Below, piece after piece: positions 46,304-54,857 of a stretch of DNA of 64,000 bases; position 1 is the stretch's first letter, and each line of letters begins with the position of its first letter. The DNA is from Spartobacteria bacterium (GTDB lineage Bacteria; Verrucomicrobiota; Verrucomicrobiia; Chthoniobacterales; UBA10450): contig JAJPGZ010000012.1 in the NCBI GenBank assembly GCA_021325495.1, positions 56,131 to 120,130 on the forward strand. The letters are read 5' to 3'. The position numbers and the translations under genes are program-made. Under the pieces are notes generated by a model. It was not told the origin of the DNA and did not search any database. It saw only the letters and a program-made list of their open reading frames with translations.

Positions 46304-47242
46304 TTACGCGCTCAGTTCGAGCATTCGCAGAATCGGGCGCTCCGCGCGCCGGCGAATTTCCTCCGGCAGCGTGATCTCCGGTTCCATGTTCAACAACGCG
46401 CGATGCGCTTTCTCGAGCGTGTTCATTTTCATGTAACGGCATTCGCCGCAGAAACAATTGTCGGTCGGACCCGCGATGAAAATCTTGTCCGGAATTTCTT
46501 TTTTCAATCGGTGCAACATTCCCGCTTCGGTCACGATGATGAATTCGTGCGCGGGCGAATTTTTACAGTAGCTGACCATTTTTTCGGTCGAACAAACTTC
46601 ATCCGCGAGCATGCGCACGGCGTAGGTGCATTCGGGGTGCGCAACCACGACCGCGTCCGGATATTCTTCGCGAATCTTGCTGATGCTGCGCGCGGTGAAC
46701 TCGACGTGCACATAACAATTCCCCTGCCACAAATCCATCTTGCGTCCGGTCCGTTCCATGACCCACGCGCCGAGATTTTGGTCCGGGACGAAGAGTAATT
46801 GTCGATCTTGCGGAGCGGCGCGCACGACCTTCTCCGCGTTCCCGCTTGTGCAAATGACATCGCTCAGCGCTTTCACGCCCGCGCTGCAATTGATGTAAGC
46901 GATGACGTAATAATTTTTCGCCGCGTTCTTTTCCAGAAACGCTTTCAATCTCGCCGGCGGACACGATTCCGAAAGCGAGCAACCGGCCTCGAGGTCGGGC
47001 AAAATCACGCGCTTGGCCGGATTAATGATCTTCGCCGTCTCGGCCATGAAATGAACGCCGCAAAACAAAATCACATCCGCGTCCGTTTTCTGCGCGGCGT
47101 AACTCAGGCCTAACGAATCGCCGACGAAATCGGCTACGTCCTGCAACTCGGGCCGCTGATAATTGTGCGCGAGGATGACGGCATTGCGTTCGCGTTTCAG
47201 CTCACGCAATTCCTCCGCAAGATCGACAGCCAGCGCTACCAT
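46304..47242 (-). CDS. nadA: Quinolinate synthase
   Basis: 312 residues. Condenses iminoaspartate and DHAP to quinolinate for NAD with a [4Fe-4S] centre; the three Cys ligands are in INCSAGVKALSDVICTSGNA (first, about 115-131) and TDNCFCGECRYMKMNTLEK (near 270). AHNYQRPELQDVADFVGDSLGLS near the start binds substrate. No nadB or nadC is adjacent. Confidence 0.95.
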   Translation of the reverse strand: MVALAVDLAEELRELKRERNAVILAHNYQRPELQDVADFVGDSLGLSYAAQKTDADVILFCGVHFMAETAKIINPAKRVILPDLEAGCSLSESCPPARLKAFLEKNAAKNYYVIAYINCSAGVKALSDVICTSGNAEKVVRAAPQDRQLLFVPDQNLGAWVMERTGRKMDLWQGNCYVHVEFTARSISKIREEYPDAVVVAHPECTYAVRMLADEVCSTEKMVSYCKNSPAHEFIIVTEAGMLHRLKKEIPDKIFIAGPTDNCFCGECRYMKMNTLEKAHRALLNMEPEITLPEEIRRRAERPILRMLELSA

Positions 47243-47263
47243 GGATTACTATCGCGCCCTGAT

Positions 47264-48079
47264 ATGGATTCTCAAACGTGCCGGCTCGGCTTTATCGGCG
47301 CGGGCAAGCTGGCCGGGTCGCTCATTCGCGGACTGGTGCGCGCAAAATTTTGCGAGCCGCGCGACATCATCGCGTTCGAACCGAGCGCGGAAGCGCAGGC
47401 GGCATTAAAAAAAGATGTCGATCTTGTATTCACCGCAGAGAACACCGAGGTCGCAGAGAAAGCGGATGTGATTTTCATCGCGGTAAAACCCGGCGTTGTG
47501 CTGAAAGTGCTGCGCGAGCTCGCGCCGAAGATCGACAACAAGCTTGTCGTTTCGCTCGCGGCCGGTGTGCGGTTGAAGGCGATGGAATCTGCCGCCTCCG
47601 CGCGTTTCATGCGCGCGCTTACGAACACGCCGTCGGCCGTGTGTCAGGGCGCGACGGGAATTGCGCGCGGCCCGCGTTCCACCAAGGAAGATGTCGATCT
47701 TGCGCGGAGAATTTTTGCCGCGGTCGGGACTGCCGTTGAGATCGAGGAAGACCAAATCGACGCCGTTACTGCCTTGAGTGGGAGCGGCCCGGCATTTGTT
47801 TACAGCGTGATCGAATGGCTCGCACAAGGCGGCGAGAAAGTTGGCCTAACAAGTCAAGACGCGCTCACCCTCGCCACGCAAACCGTCCGCGGAGCAGCCG
47901 AACTGGCGCTCGAAACGGGACTTTCGCCGGAGGAATTGCGTCGCCAGGTTGTTACGCCCGGCGGAACGACCGCAGCTGGACTGGCGAAAATGGACGAACA
48001 CAAAACACGCGACGGGTTGGTCGCGGCGGTTGAAGCGGCGGTGAAACGCGCCGAAGAAATGGCGCGCGACAATGCCTAA
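47264..48079 (+). CDS. proC: Pyrroline-5-carboxylate reductase
   Basis: About 271 residues. Last step of proline synthesis. Rossmann GFIGAGKLAGSLIRGLV from residue 8, then TNTPSAVCQGATGI and the substrate site ALSGSGPAFVYSVIEWLAQGG; the end is QVVTPGGTTAAGL. The ATG at 47264 gives the family start; the frame open to 47165 is antisense to nadA. Its last codon and stop come from an M2 copy, and the CTAA there is also the aroE stop. Confidence 0.95.
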   Translation: MDSQTCRLGFIGAGKLAGSLIRGLVRAKFCEPRDIIAFEPSAEAQAALKKDVDLVFTAENTEVAEKADVIFIAVKPGVVLKVLRELAPKIDNKLVVSLAAGVRLKAMESAASARFMRALTNTPSAVCQGATGIARGPRSTKEDVDLARRIFAAVGTAVEIEEDQIDAVTALSGSGPAFVYSVIEWLAQGGEKVGLTSQDALTLATQTVRGAAELALETGLSPEELRRQVVTPGGTTAAGLAKMDEHKTRDGLVAAVEAAVKRAEEMARDNA

Positions 48080-48981
48080 CGAATCGCCGCGCGCATGGCG
48101 TCGATCGGGGCTTCGCGTCCAAACCACGTCTCAAACGCGAGCGCGCCCTGGTGCAGCAACATCGTTAGGCCGTTGGCTGCGCGCGCTCCCGCTTCATGCG
48201 CCGCTTTGACCAAAGGCGTTTGCCGATCTTGCGCGTAAACCGTGTCGTAAATCATGAGATGCGGTTCGAGCAAGCGCGCGGGGATCGGCGATGCGTCTCC
48301 GGCACTCAGACCGATTGGCGTCGCGTTCACGACAAGATCGACATGCGACATTTGGAAGCGGAGCGCGCTTTCTTCCCACGGAATCGCGTGCAGACGCGGA
48401 ACGGGTCCAAGGACTTTCGGGCCGACAAAAAATTCCCGCAGCTCATCCGCGAGCGATTTTGCTTTCTCGTATGTGCGATTCGCGATGACGAGGCGTTCGC
48501 AATGTTCTTTCGCGCTTTGCAACGCGATCGCGCGCGCCGCGCCACCGGCGCCTAAGACAAGCACACGCATGTCGCGAAGATCGACGGCGAAGTCTTCCCG
48601 AATGGCGCGGGCGAAACCTTTCCCGTCGGTGTTGAAGCCGCGCAGCTTTCCATTGTCGATCTTGATCGTGTTTACAGCGCCGACGGGTTTTGCGTTAGGA
48701 TCGACATCGTCCATGAGCGCGAGCGCGCTCACCTTGTGCGGCAAAGTTAAATTGATTCCGACGAAGTCGTGTTCAATGGCAAATTGCAATGCGGGACGCA
48801 ATTCGTTAGGCCCAATTTCAAACCGCGCATACTGCATGTCGATCTTGCACGCTTTGAGCGCGGCGTTTTGGATTTGCGGCGAAAGCGAGTGCGCGACCGG
48901 CAAACCGAAAACGCCAAGACGAATCGGCGGTTTCGATTTTCGCCAGCTTTTCAGATCGGCGAAGGTGTAAATCTCTTTCAC
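48076..48981 (-). CDS. aroE: Shikimate dehydrogenase
   Basis: 301 residues. Fourth shikimate-pathway step, NADPH-dependent. [19 protein letters not shown] (residues about 25-43), NLTLPHK with the catalytic Lys, [13 protein letters not shown] and [11 protein letters not shown] for [12 protein letters not shown], and the end [16 protein letters not shown]. About ten residues longer N-terminally than usual. Convergent with proC: stops share 48076-48079. Confidence 0.94.
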   Translation of the reverse strand: MKEIYTFADLKSWRKSKPPIRLGVFGLPVAHSLSPQIQNAALKACKIDMQYARFEIGPNELRPALQFAIEHDFVGINLTLPHKVSALALMDDVDPNAKPVGAVNTIKIDNGKLRGFNTDGKGFARAIREDFAVDLRDMRVLVLGAGGAARAIALQSAKEHCERLVIANRTYEKAKSLADELREFFVGPKVLGPVPRLHAIPWEESALRFQMSHVDLVVNATPIGLSAGDASPIPARLLEPHLMIYDTVYAQDRQTPLVKAAHEAGARAANGLTMLLHQGALAFETWFGREAPIDAMRAAIR

Positions 48982-49004
48982 GGCTGCTATCGTTCGAACT
49001 TCAC

Positions 49005-50681
49005 ATGACCGAGCCCGCAGACAATCGCCCGTCGGATTTCATCCGCGACATCATCGTCGAGGATTTGAAATCGGGGAAGCATAAGAGCGTTCGGACGCGA
49101 TTCCCGCCCGAGCCGAACGGTTACCTGCACATCGGCCACGCGAAGTCGATCGCACTCAATTTCGGAATCGCCAAGGAATTCGGCGGCGTTTGCAACATTC
49201 GCATGGACGACACGAACCCGGCGAAAGAGGAAACAGAATACGTCGAGTCGATCATGAGCGACGTGCGTTGGTTGATCGACGGTTGGGCCGACACACATCT
49301 CGGCGGCGCGCCGCTCTACACCTCGGATTATTTCGACAAGCTCTACGAGTACGCTGTCGATCTTGCGCGGCGCGGCAAAGCGTATGTCGATGATTTGTCG
49401 CCCGAGCAAACGGATGAATTTCGCCGCACCGCGAAGGAGAGTCCGTTTCGCAATCGCTCGGTCGAAGAAAATCTCGATTTGTTAGGCCGAATGAAAGCGG
49501 GCGAGTTTCCCGACGGCGCGAAAACGTTGCGCGCGAAGATCGACATGTCGGCGCCGAACATTTGGCTGCGCGATCCGGTGTTGTACCGGATCAAACACGC
49601 CGCGCATCATCACACCGGCGACAAATGGTGCATTTATCCGATGTACGATTGGGCGCACACGCTCAGCGATTACATCGAAGGCATCACGCATTCGCTGTGC
49701 ACGCTCGAGTTCGAAGTGCACCGGCCGCTATACGCATGGATCTTGGAAGCGCTCGAGCTACCGCCGCCGCGTCCGCGGCAGATCGAGTTCGCGCGTTTGA
49801 ACCTCACTTACACGGTGATGAGCAAACGCAAACTCATCCAGCTGGTGAACGAAAAATTCGTGAGCGGCTGGGACGATCCGCGCATGATCACGATCGCGGG
49901 ATTGCGCCGGCGCGGCATCACCGCCAGTGCGCTGCGTTCGTTCGCCTACAACATCGGCATCACGAAATATCCGAGCTTGAACGAAATGGAGACGCTCGAG
50001 CACGCGGTGCGCGAAGAGTTCAATCGCATCGCACAACGGCGGCTGGCGGTGCTGCGGCCGATCAAAGTTGTCCTAACGAACTGGCCTAACGATAAAGTCG
50101 AAGAGCTCGACGCCATCAATAATCCGGAAGACGCGAGCACGGGCACGCGCAAGATTCCGTTCGGGCGCGAGCTGTTCATCGATCGCGACGATTTCATGGA
50201 GAATCCGCCGCCGAAATATTTTCGGCTCAAGCCCGGCGGCGAAGTGCGGTTAAAGTACAGCTACATCATTCAATGCGAAGAAGTGATGAAGGATTCGTCA
50301 GGCAACGTGACCGAGCTGCGTTGCAAGATCGACATCGACTCGAAAAGCGGCGGCGCGACCGCGAACCGCAAAGTGAAAGGGACAATTCACTGGGTCAGCG
50401 CCGCGCATGCCGTCGATGCAGAGGTGCGGCTTTACGATCGATTATTCAAAGTTCCCGAACCGGACGCGGATGGCGATTTCAAGTCGTTCATCAATCCGGA
50501 CTCGCTTGAAGTGGTGAATGCGAAATTAGAACCGTCGCTGAAAGAGGCGCGGCCTAACGAGCGATATCAATTCGAGCGGCTCGGCTATTTCGTGCTGGAT
50601 CCCGATTCAACGCAAGATCGACAAGTGTGGAACCGCACGATCACGTTGCGTGATACGTGGGCGAAGGCCGCTAAAAAGTAG
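49005..50681 (+). CDS. glnS: Glutaminyl-tRNA synthetase
   Basis: 558 residues, a normal GlnRS size. HIGH motif in [65 protein letters not shown], and the KMSKS equivalent [11 protein letters not shown]. The C-terminal anticodon-binding beta barrels follow. With GlnRS present, glutaminylation is direct. Convergent with gltX with 11-nt overlap; divergent from aroE. Confidence 0.96.
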   Translation: MTEPADNRPSDFIRDIIVEDLKSGKHKSVRTRFPPEPNGYLHIGHAKSIALNFGIAKEFGGVCNIRMDDTNPAKEETEYVESIMSDVRWLIDGWADTHLGGAPLYTSDYFDKLYEYAVDLARRGKAYVDDLSPEQTDEFRRTAKESPFRNRSVEENLDLLGRMKAGEFPDGAKTLRAKIDMSAPNIWLRDPVLYRIKHAAHHHTGDKWCIYPMYDWAHTLSDYIEGITHSLCTLEFEVHRPLYAWILEALELPPPRPRQIEFARLNLTYTVMSKRKLIQLVNEKFVSGWDDPRMITIAGLRRRGITASALRSFAYNIGITKYPSLNEMETLEHAVREEFNRIAQRRLAVLRPIKVVLTNWPNDKVEELDAINNPEDASTGTRKIPFGRELFIDRDDFMENPPPKYFRLKPGGEVRLKYSYIIQCEEVMKDSSGNVTELRCKIDIDSKSGGATANRKVKGTIHWVSAAHAVDAEVRLYDRLFKVPEPDADGDFKSFINPDSLEVVNAKLEPSLKEARPNERYQFERLGYFVLDPDSTQDRQVWNRTITLRDTWAKAAKK

Positions 50682-51996
50682 CGAACGCGCGGTCGATGCG
50701 TGCGAGGACCTTTTCTTTCCCGAGCACTTCGAGCAGATGATACAAACTCGGACCGGCGTTGCTGCCAGTGACGGCGAGTCGCGTCGGGTGAACAATCGCG
50801 CCGACCTTTACTCCGAGATTTTTCGCGACTGATTTCATTGTCGCTTCGATTTCAGCCGCGGTGAAGTTGTCGATCTTAGCGAAGGCATCGCGCACCGCTT
50901 GGAGACGCGGTTTGTTTTCGGGCGTGAAATTTTTGGCGACGCCTTCCGGATTATAACTGATCTCGTCGGCGAAATAGAAACCGGCGTAAGCGGGTAATTC
51001 ATCGAAGACGTTGATCTTGCCTTTGCATGTCTCGAGAGCGGCGCGGACGTATTCGTTAGGGTAAGTGTCGATCTTTATTCCCGCCGCGCGCAACGCGGCA
51101 ACGGCGCGCTCATGAAATTCCGAATCGCTGAGCTCGCGCGCGTATTCGCCATTGAGCCAATGCAGCTTGTCCGGATCGAACGTCGCCGGGTTGCGATGAA
51201 CTTTGGACAGTTCGAACAGCCTGACGATTTCGTCGATGTCGATCTTTTCGCGATCGTCCTTGGGCGACCAGCCGAGCAGGCAAAGATAATTGCGCACGGC
51301 CTGCGGCAGAAATCCGCGTTCTATATAATAGGCGACGCTCGCGCCCTGGTCGCGCTTGCTCATCTTCGAGCCGTCGCGATTCATGATGAGCGGAATGTGC
51401 GCAAACTGCGGCGGTGTGGCGTCGAGCGCCCGATAAAGCTCGATGTGTTTCGGCGTGTTCGAGAGATGATCTTCGCCGCGGATGACGTGCGAAATTTTCA
51501 TCTCGATGTCATCGACGACATTGACGAAATGGAAAATCCACGAGCCGTCCGGGCGGCGAATGGTCATGTCGGGATGCGTTTCTTCGTTCGACAAATCGAA
51601 ATCGATTTTGCCGCAGACGATGTCATCGACGATGACGCGTTCGCGCGGCGAACGAAACCGCAACGCACCGGCGTCTTCGAAAATGTGGCCGGCGTCCCGA
51701 AGCTTCTTCAGCGCGCGTTCGTAGATTTCGTTGCGCTGACTTTGGAAATACGGGCCGAAATCTCCTCCGGCATGCGGGCCTTCATCCCAATTTAACTCGA
51801 GCCAACGCAATCCATCATAAATCGCGGCCGCCGCTTCTTCAGTGTTGCGCGCCTTGTCGGTGTCTTCGACGCGCAAAACGAATTTTCCGTTGTGATGTCG
51901 CGCAAAGAGCCAATTGAAAAGCGCGGTGCGTGCACCGCCGATGTGGAGATAGCCGGTAGGCGATGGCGCGAAACGGACGCGAACTTCGGAACTCAT
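50671..51996 (-). CDS. gltX: Glutamyl-tRNA synthetase
   Basis: 441 residues. HIGH-type [21 protein letters not shown] at the start and [11 protein letters not shown] near residue 215. Length is short among GluRS. Overlaps glnS at its 3' end by 11 nt on the opposite strand, and tilS follows upstream on the same strand. The two related synthetases lie tail to tail. Confidence 0.94.
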   Translation of the reverse strand: MSSEVRVRFAPSPTGYLHIGGARTALFNWLFARHHNGKFVLRVEDTDKARNTEEAAAAIYDGLRWLELNWDEGPHAGGDFGPYFQSQRNEIYERALKKLRDAGHIFEDAGALRFRSPRERVIVDDIVCGKIDFDLSNEETHPDMTIRRPDGSWIFHFVNVVDDIEMKISHVIRGEDHLSNTPKHIELYRALDATPPQFAHIPLIMNRDGSKMSKRDQGASVAYYIERGFLPQAVRNYLCLLGWSPKDDREKIDIDEIVRLFELSKVHRNPATFDPDKLHWLNGEYARELSDSEFHERAVAALRAAGIKIDTYPNEYVRAALETCKGKINVFDELPAYAGFYFADEISYNPEGVAKNFTPENKPRLQAVRDAFAKIDNFTAAEIEATMKSVAKNLGVKVGAIVHPTRLAVTGSNAGPSLYHLLEVLGKEKVLARIDRAFATF

Positions 51997-52008
51997 TTCA
52001 CAAGAGAA

Positions 52009-52962
52009 TCACTCGATGAACAATTTGCCAGCGCGACGACGTACATGTCGATCTTGCGGAAGATTTGTTTTCGCAACGCGCGCGGCGGAATCGATAAGCT
52101 CGCGAATCCGCTCGACCAAATCGAAACCGATTTCAGGAATGTCCGCGTCGCGCAGCCAGCGATGCAGCGTTCGCCGTTGCAGCGCAACCGACATCTCGCG
52201 TAACGGCTTGACGGCCAGCTGAGTGAATTTTTTCGGCATCAGCGCTTCGAAGAAATTTTCTTCCTCGGATGCGATGATGGCAGTTCGCCAGATATTCTGG
52301 CGAATCTTTCGGCCGAATGTTTTTTCCAGATATGGAATCACGCGATGGCGAATGCGATTGCGCATTGGATTCAGATTTTGGTTCGAGGCGTCTTCGCGAA
52401 ATTTCAGGCGACGTTTGCGGATGTATTTGTCGATGTCGCTGCGCCAAACGGCCAAAAGCGGACGGACCAGCGTAAGATCGACATCGTCCACTTCGCGATT
52501 TGTTTCTTCGCGCATGGCGGCGAGCCCGGAAATTCCGGCGCCGCGAAACAAGTTGATCAAAAAGGTTTCGACGAGATCGTCGGCGTGATGGGCGAGGAAG
52601 ATGGTGCGGCAGCGTTTTTGTTTCGCGACGCGCGCGAAGAAATTGTAGCGGCATTCGCGCGCGGCGGTTTCGATCGACATTTTCTTTTTCGCGGCGAATG
52701 CGCGGACGTTCGTTGAACTGATCGCAAGATCGACATCGTACTTTGCGGCGAGCTTTTCAACGAAGCGCGCATCGGCGTCACTCGATCGGCCGCGGAGTTT
52801 GTGATTCAGGTGACAGATGACCAAGTTGCGGTAGCCAAGATCGACAAGGTGATGCAGGAGGGCGACGGAATCGCGGCCGGCGGAGACGGCGATTAGGTAG
52901 CGGCGACTGGAAGGGAATTGCCGACGCAACTTGTCGATTCTAACCAAAGGCAAAACCATCAA
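52009..52962 (-). CDS. tilS: tRNA(Ile)-lysidine synthase
   Basis: 317 residues, near the compact bacterial form. The PP-loop is AVSAGRDSVALLHHL, where SAGRDS replaces the usual SGGxDS, so an Ala sits at the first Gly. HLNHKLRGRSSDADARFVEKLA and LAHHADDLVETFLINLFRGAGISGL are conserved. TilS converts C34 of tRNA-Ile2 to lysidine. It lies upstream of gltX on the same strand with a 12-bp gap. Confidence 0.85.
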   Translation of the reverse strand: MMVLPLVRIDKLRRQFPSSRRYLIAVSAGRDSVALLHHLVDLGYRNLVICHLNHKLRGRSSDADARFVEKLAAKYDVDLAISSTNVRAFAAKKKMSIETAARECRYNFFARVAKQKRCRTIFLAHHADDLVETFLINLFRGAGISGLAAMREETNREVDDVDLTLVRPLLAVWRSDIDKYIRKRRLKFREDASNQNLNPMRNRIRHRVIPYLEKTFGRKIRQNIWRTAIIASEEENFFEALMPKKFTQLAVKPLREMSVALQRRTLHRWLRDADIPEIGFDLVERIRELIDSAARVAKTNLPQDRHVRRRAGKLFIE

Positions 52963-52963
52963 T

Positions 52964-52994
52964 TAGAGATTCCTCGACTTCGCTCGGAATGACA
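52964..52994. repeat. Single arm of repeat R1
   Basis: AGAGATTCCTCGACTTCGCTCGGAATGACA resembles one arm of R1 (the copies at 4792 and 9748), but no pairing arm is nearby. A degraded remnant upstream of tilS. Confidence 0.5.
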
Positions 52995-53018
52995 AAACAA
53001 GAGTTTTGCGAGGGAAAT

Positions 53019-53043
53019 TTGACAGTGAATGAACGTTCATTCA
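53019..53043 (+). promoter_or_regulatory. Promoter -35 with TetR-type operator palindrome
   Basis: The 18-bp perfect palindrome TGAATGAACGTTCATTCA (53026-53043) lies just before the TetR gene and overlaps the end of a TTGACA -35-like box (53019-53024). Its size and symmetry match operators of TetR repressors, so the gene is probably autoregulated; a -10 would be near 53041-53046, poorly conserved. Confidence 0.75.
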
Positions 53044-53059
53044 TCTTTGCCATCACCTC

Positions 53060-53701
53060 ATGTCAGATTCTGCTACCTCAACGGTCGAGCCGAGCCTGGA
53101 TCGGCGCGTGCAAATTCTCGATGCGGCGATCGCCTGTTTCGTGAAGCACGGTTTTCACCAGACGAGCATGCACGATATTTCGACCGAAGCGGGGATATCG
53201 GTCGGGCTGATTTATCGCTACTTCGCGAACAAGGAGGCGGTGATCGCGGCGATGGCGGACCGGCACAAGAAACACATTCAGGAGTTGCTGGAGCAGGCGG
53301 CGCAGGCGCCAACGTTGTTCGAGGCGCTGGAAATTTTGTTCACGGCGCATTGTTGTGATGAGTCGCCGAAGGTGCAATCAATGTTCGTTGTCGATCTTTA
53401 CTCGCAAGCATCGCGCAACCCGCAGATCGCCGACATCGTGCGCGACGTGCTCACGACGGCGATGGATGGCTTGACCGAATTGATCGCGCAATCGCCGGAA
53501 GCAAAAACGCAAGCGGCACACGGCTTGAAGCCTAACGAGCTTTCGGAATTAATTTTCGCAGTCGCGCGCGGGATGTTGATGTTCGACATTCTGCAACCGC
53601 AAGAAATGACAGCGGCGGAGCGGCGCACGCGCCAGCTCGCGGTGACGCGGCGTTTGTGGCGGCTATTGTTCAAAATCGAAAGTGAATCAGCATATGCATG
53701 A
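53060..53701 (+). CDS. TetR family transcriptional repressor
   Basis: 213 residues. N-terminal helix-turn-helix VQILDAAIACFVKHGFHQTSMHDISTEAGISVGLIYRYFANKEAVIAAM (residues 17-66) is typical of TetR/AcrR. The C-terminal domain is variable, so the ligand is not predictable. An 18-bp palindrome sits 17 bp upstream. The next genes encode an RND efflux system, with the stop overlapping the start of the adaptor, so it likely represses its own pump operon. Confidence 0.9.
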   Translation: MSDSATSTVEPSLDRRVQILDAAIACFVKHGFHQTSMHDISTEAGISVGLIYRYFANKEAVIAAMADRHKKHIQELLEQAAQAPTLFEALEILFTAHCCDESPKVQSMFVVDLYSQASRNPQIADIVRDVLTTAMDGLTELIAQSPEAKTQAAHGLKPNELSELIFAVARGMLMFDILQPQEMTAAERRTRQLAVTRRLWRLLFKIESESAYA

Positions 53702-54833
53702 CGTAGCGAGACCCGTGGCGGAAGAACCACCTTTAGTCAGACGATCACGCCGCGGCCGCGGAATGGGTGTCGCCATCGGCGCCGTCCTTGCCGCCGTGGT
53801 GACGCTCGTTGGAATCAAGGCGATGCAGATCGGCAAAATGATGTCGATGCCGCACGAGATGCCGCCGACGACAGTGTCGAGCGCGGTGGTGAAGGAAGAA
53901 GATTGGGCGCCCGTTCTTTCGGCCGTTGGATCGATTTCGCCGGTCCAAGGCGCGGTGGTGTCGTCCGAGCTCGGCGGCACCGTGGCGGAAGTAAAATTCC
54001 AAAACGGCGGCGTGGCGAAGAAGGGAGATGTTCTGGTCAGACTTGCTGCGACGACAGAGGACGCCGATTTGGAATTGGCCCGAAGCGATCTCGCGCGCAC
54101 GCGCGATCTGGCCGCGCGCAAAGTGATTTCAAAAGCGGAACTCGACGCCGCAGAATCCAAGCTCAAACAAAAGGAAGGGGCGGTCGAGAAGAAGGAAGTG
54201 CGCGCGCCATTTGATGGTCAGTTAGGCATTCGACAGGTGAATGTCGGACAAATGATCAATCCCGGTCAGCAGGTCGTGTCGCTGCAATCGCTCGACCCGA
54301 TGTTTGTCGATTTTGCGTTGCCGCAGCAAAACATGTCGAGCTTGTCGCAAGGCCTCGAGGTGAAAGTGACCACGGACGCGATCCCGGGGCGCGAATTCAA
54401 AGGCAAACTGACCGCGATCAATTCTTCGGTGGACCAGGTAACGCGGAATGTCGGAGTGCAAGCGACATTGGAAAATCACGATGGCGCGTTGCGGTCGGGG
54501 ATGTTCGCGAAAGTGGAGGTGTTTTTGCCGGAGAAGAAGAAGACGCTGGTCATTCCGGGATCGGCGGTGTCGTACGCGCCGTACGGCGATTCGGTTTACG
54601 TGATCGAGAAAAAGACGGACGAGAAAACGAAAAAGGAAACGCAGGTGTTGCGGCAGGCGTTTGTGCGCGTGGGTGAAGCGCGCGGCGATTTCATTTCGAT
54701 CACCGAAGGATTGAAGCCGGGCGATACGATTGTGAGCACGGGCGTTTTCAAATTGCGCAATGGAATGCCGGTGGTGATCAACAACGAGCTGGCACCGAAA
54801 CCGCAACTGAATCCGAAACCGGCGGACACGTAA
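53694..54833 (+). CDS. RND efflux periplasmic adaptor (MFP)
   Basis: About 379 residues: N-terminal membrane anchor (GVAIGAVLAAVVTLVGI near 25-41), then lipoyl and hairpin domain (GTVAEVKFQNGGVAKKGDVLVRLA), a short coiled hairpin (AELDAAESKLKQKEGAVEKKEVRAPFDGQLG), and beta-barrel domain (FVDFALPQQNMSSLSQGLEVKV) as in AcrA/MexA, with the family GMFAKVEVFLPE near 265. Start ambiguous: GTG 53682 or ATG 53694. The end is followed by an M1 pair that overlaps the permease start. Confidence 0.9.
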   Translation: MHDVARPVAEEPPLVRRSRRGRGMGVAIGAVLAAVVTLVGIKAMQIGKMMSMPHEMPPTTVSSAVVKEEDWAPVLSAVGSISPVQGAVVSSELGGTVAEVKFQNGGVAKKGDVLVRLAATTEDADLELARSDLARTRDLAARKVISKAELDAAESKLKQKEGAVEKKEVRAPFDGQLGIRQVNVGQMINPGQQVVSLQSLDPMFVDFALPQQNMSSLSQGLEVKVTTDAIPGREFKGKLTAINSSVDQVTRNVGVQATLENHDGALRSGMFAKVEVFLPEKKKTLVIPGSAVSYAPYGDSVYVIEKKTDEKTKKETQVLRQAFVRVGEARGDFISITEGLKPGDTIVSTGVFKLRNGMPVVINNELAPKPQLNPKPADT

Positions 54834-54857
54834 GATCGACAACTGCCAAGATCGACA
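54832..54857 (+). repeat. M1 direct pair (16-bp period) at the adaptor-permease junction
   Basis: M1 copies at 54832-54841 and 54848-54857 fill the junction: the first overlaps the adaptor stop TAA, the second ends on the first base of the permease ATG (GATCGACATG). Confidence 0.88.
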
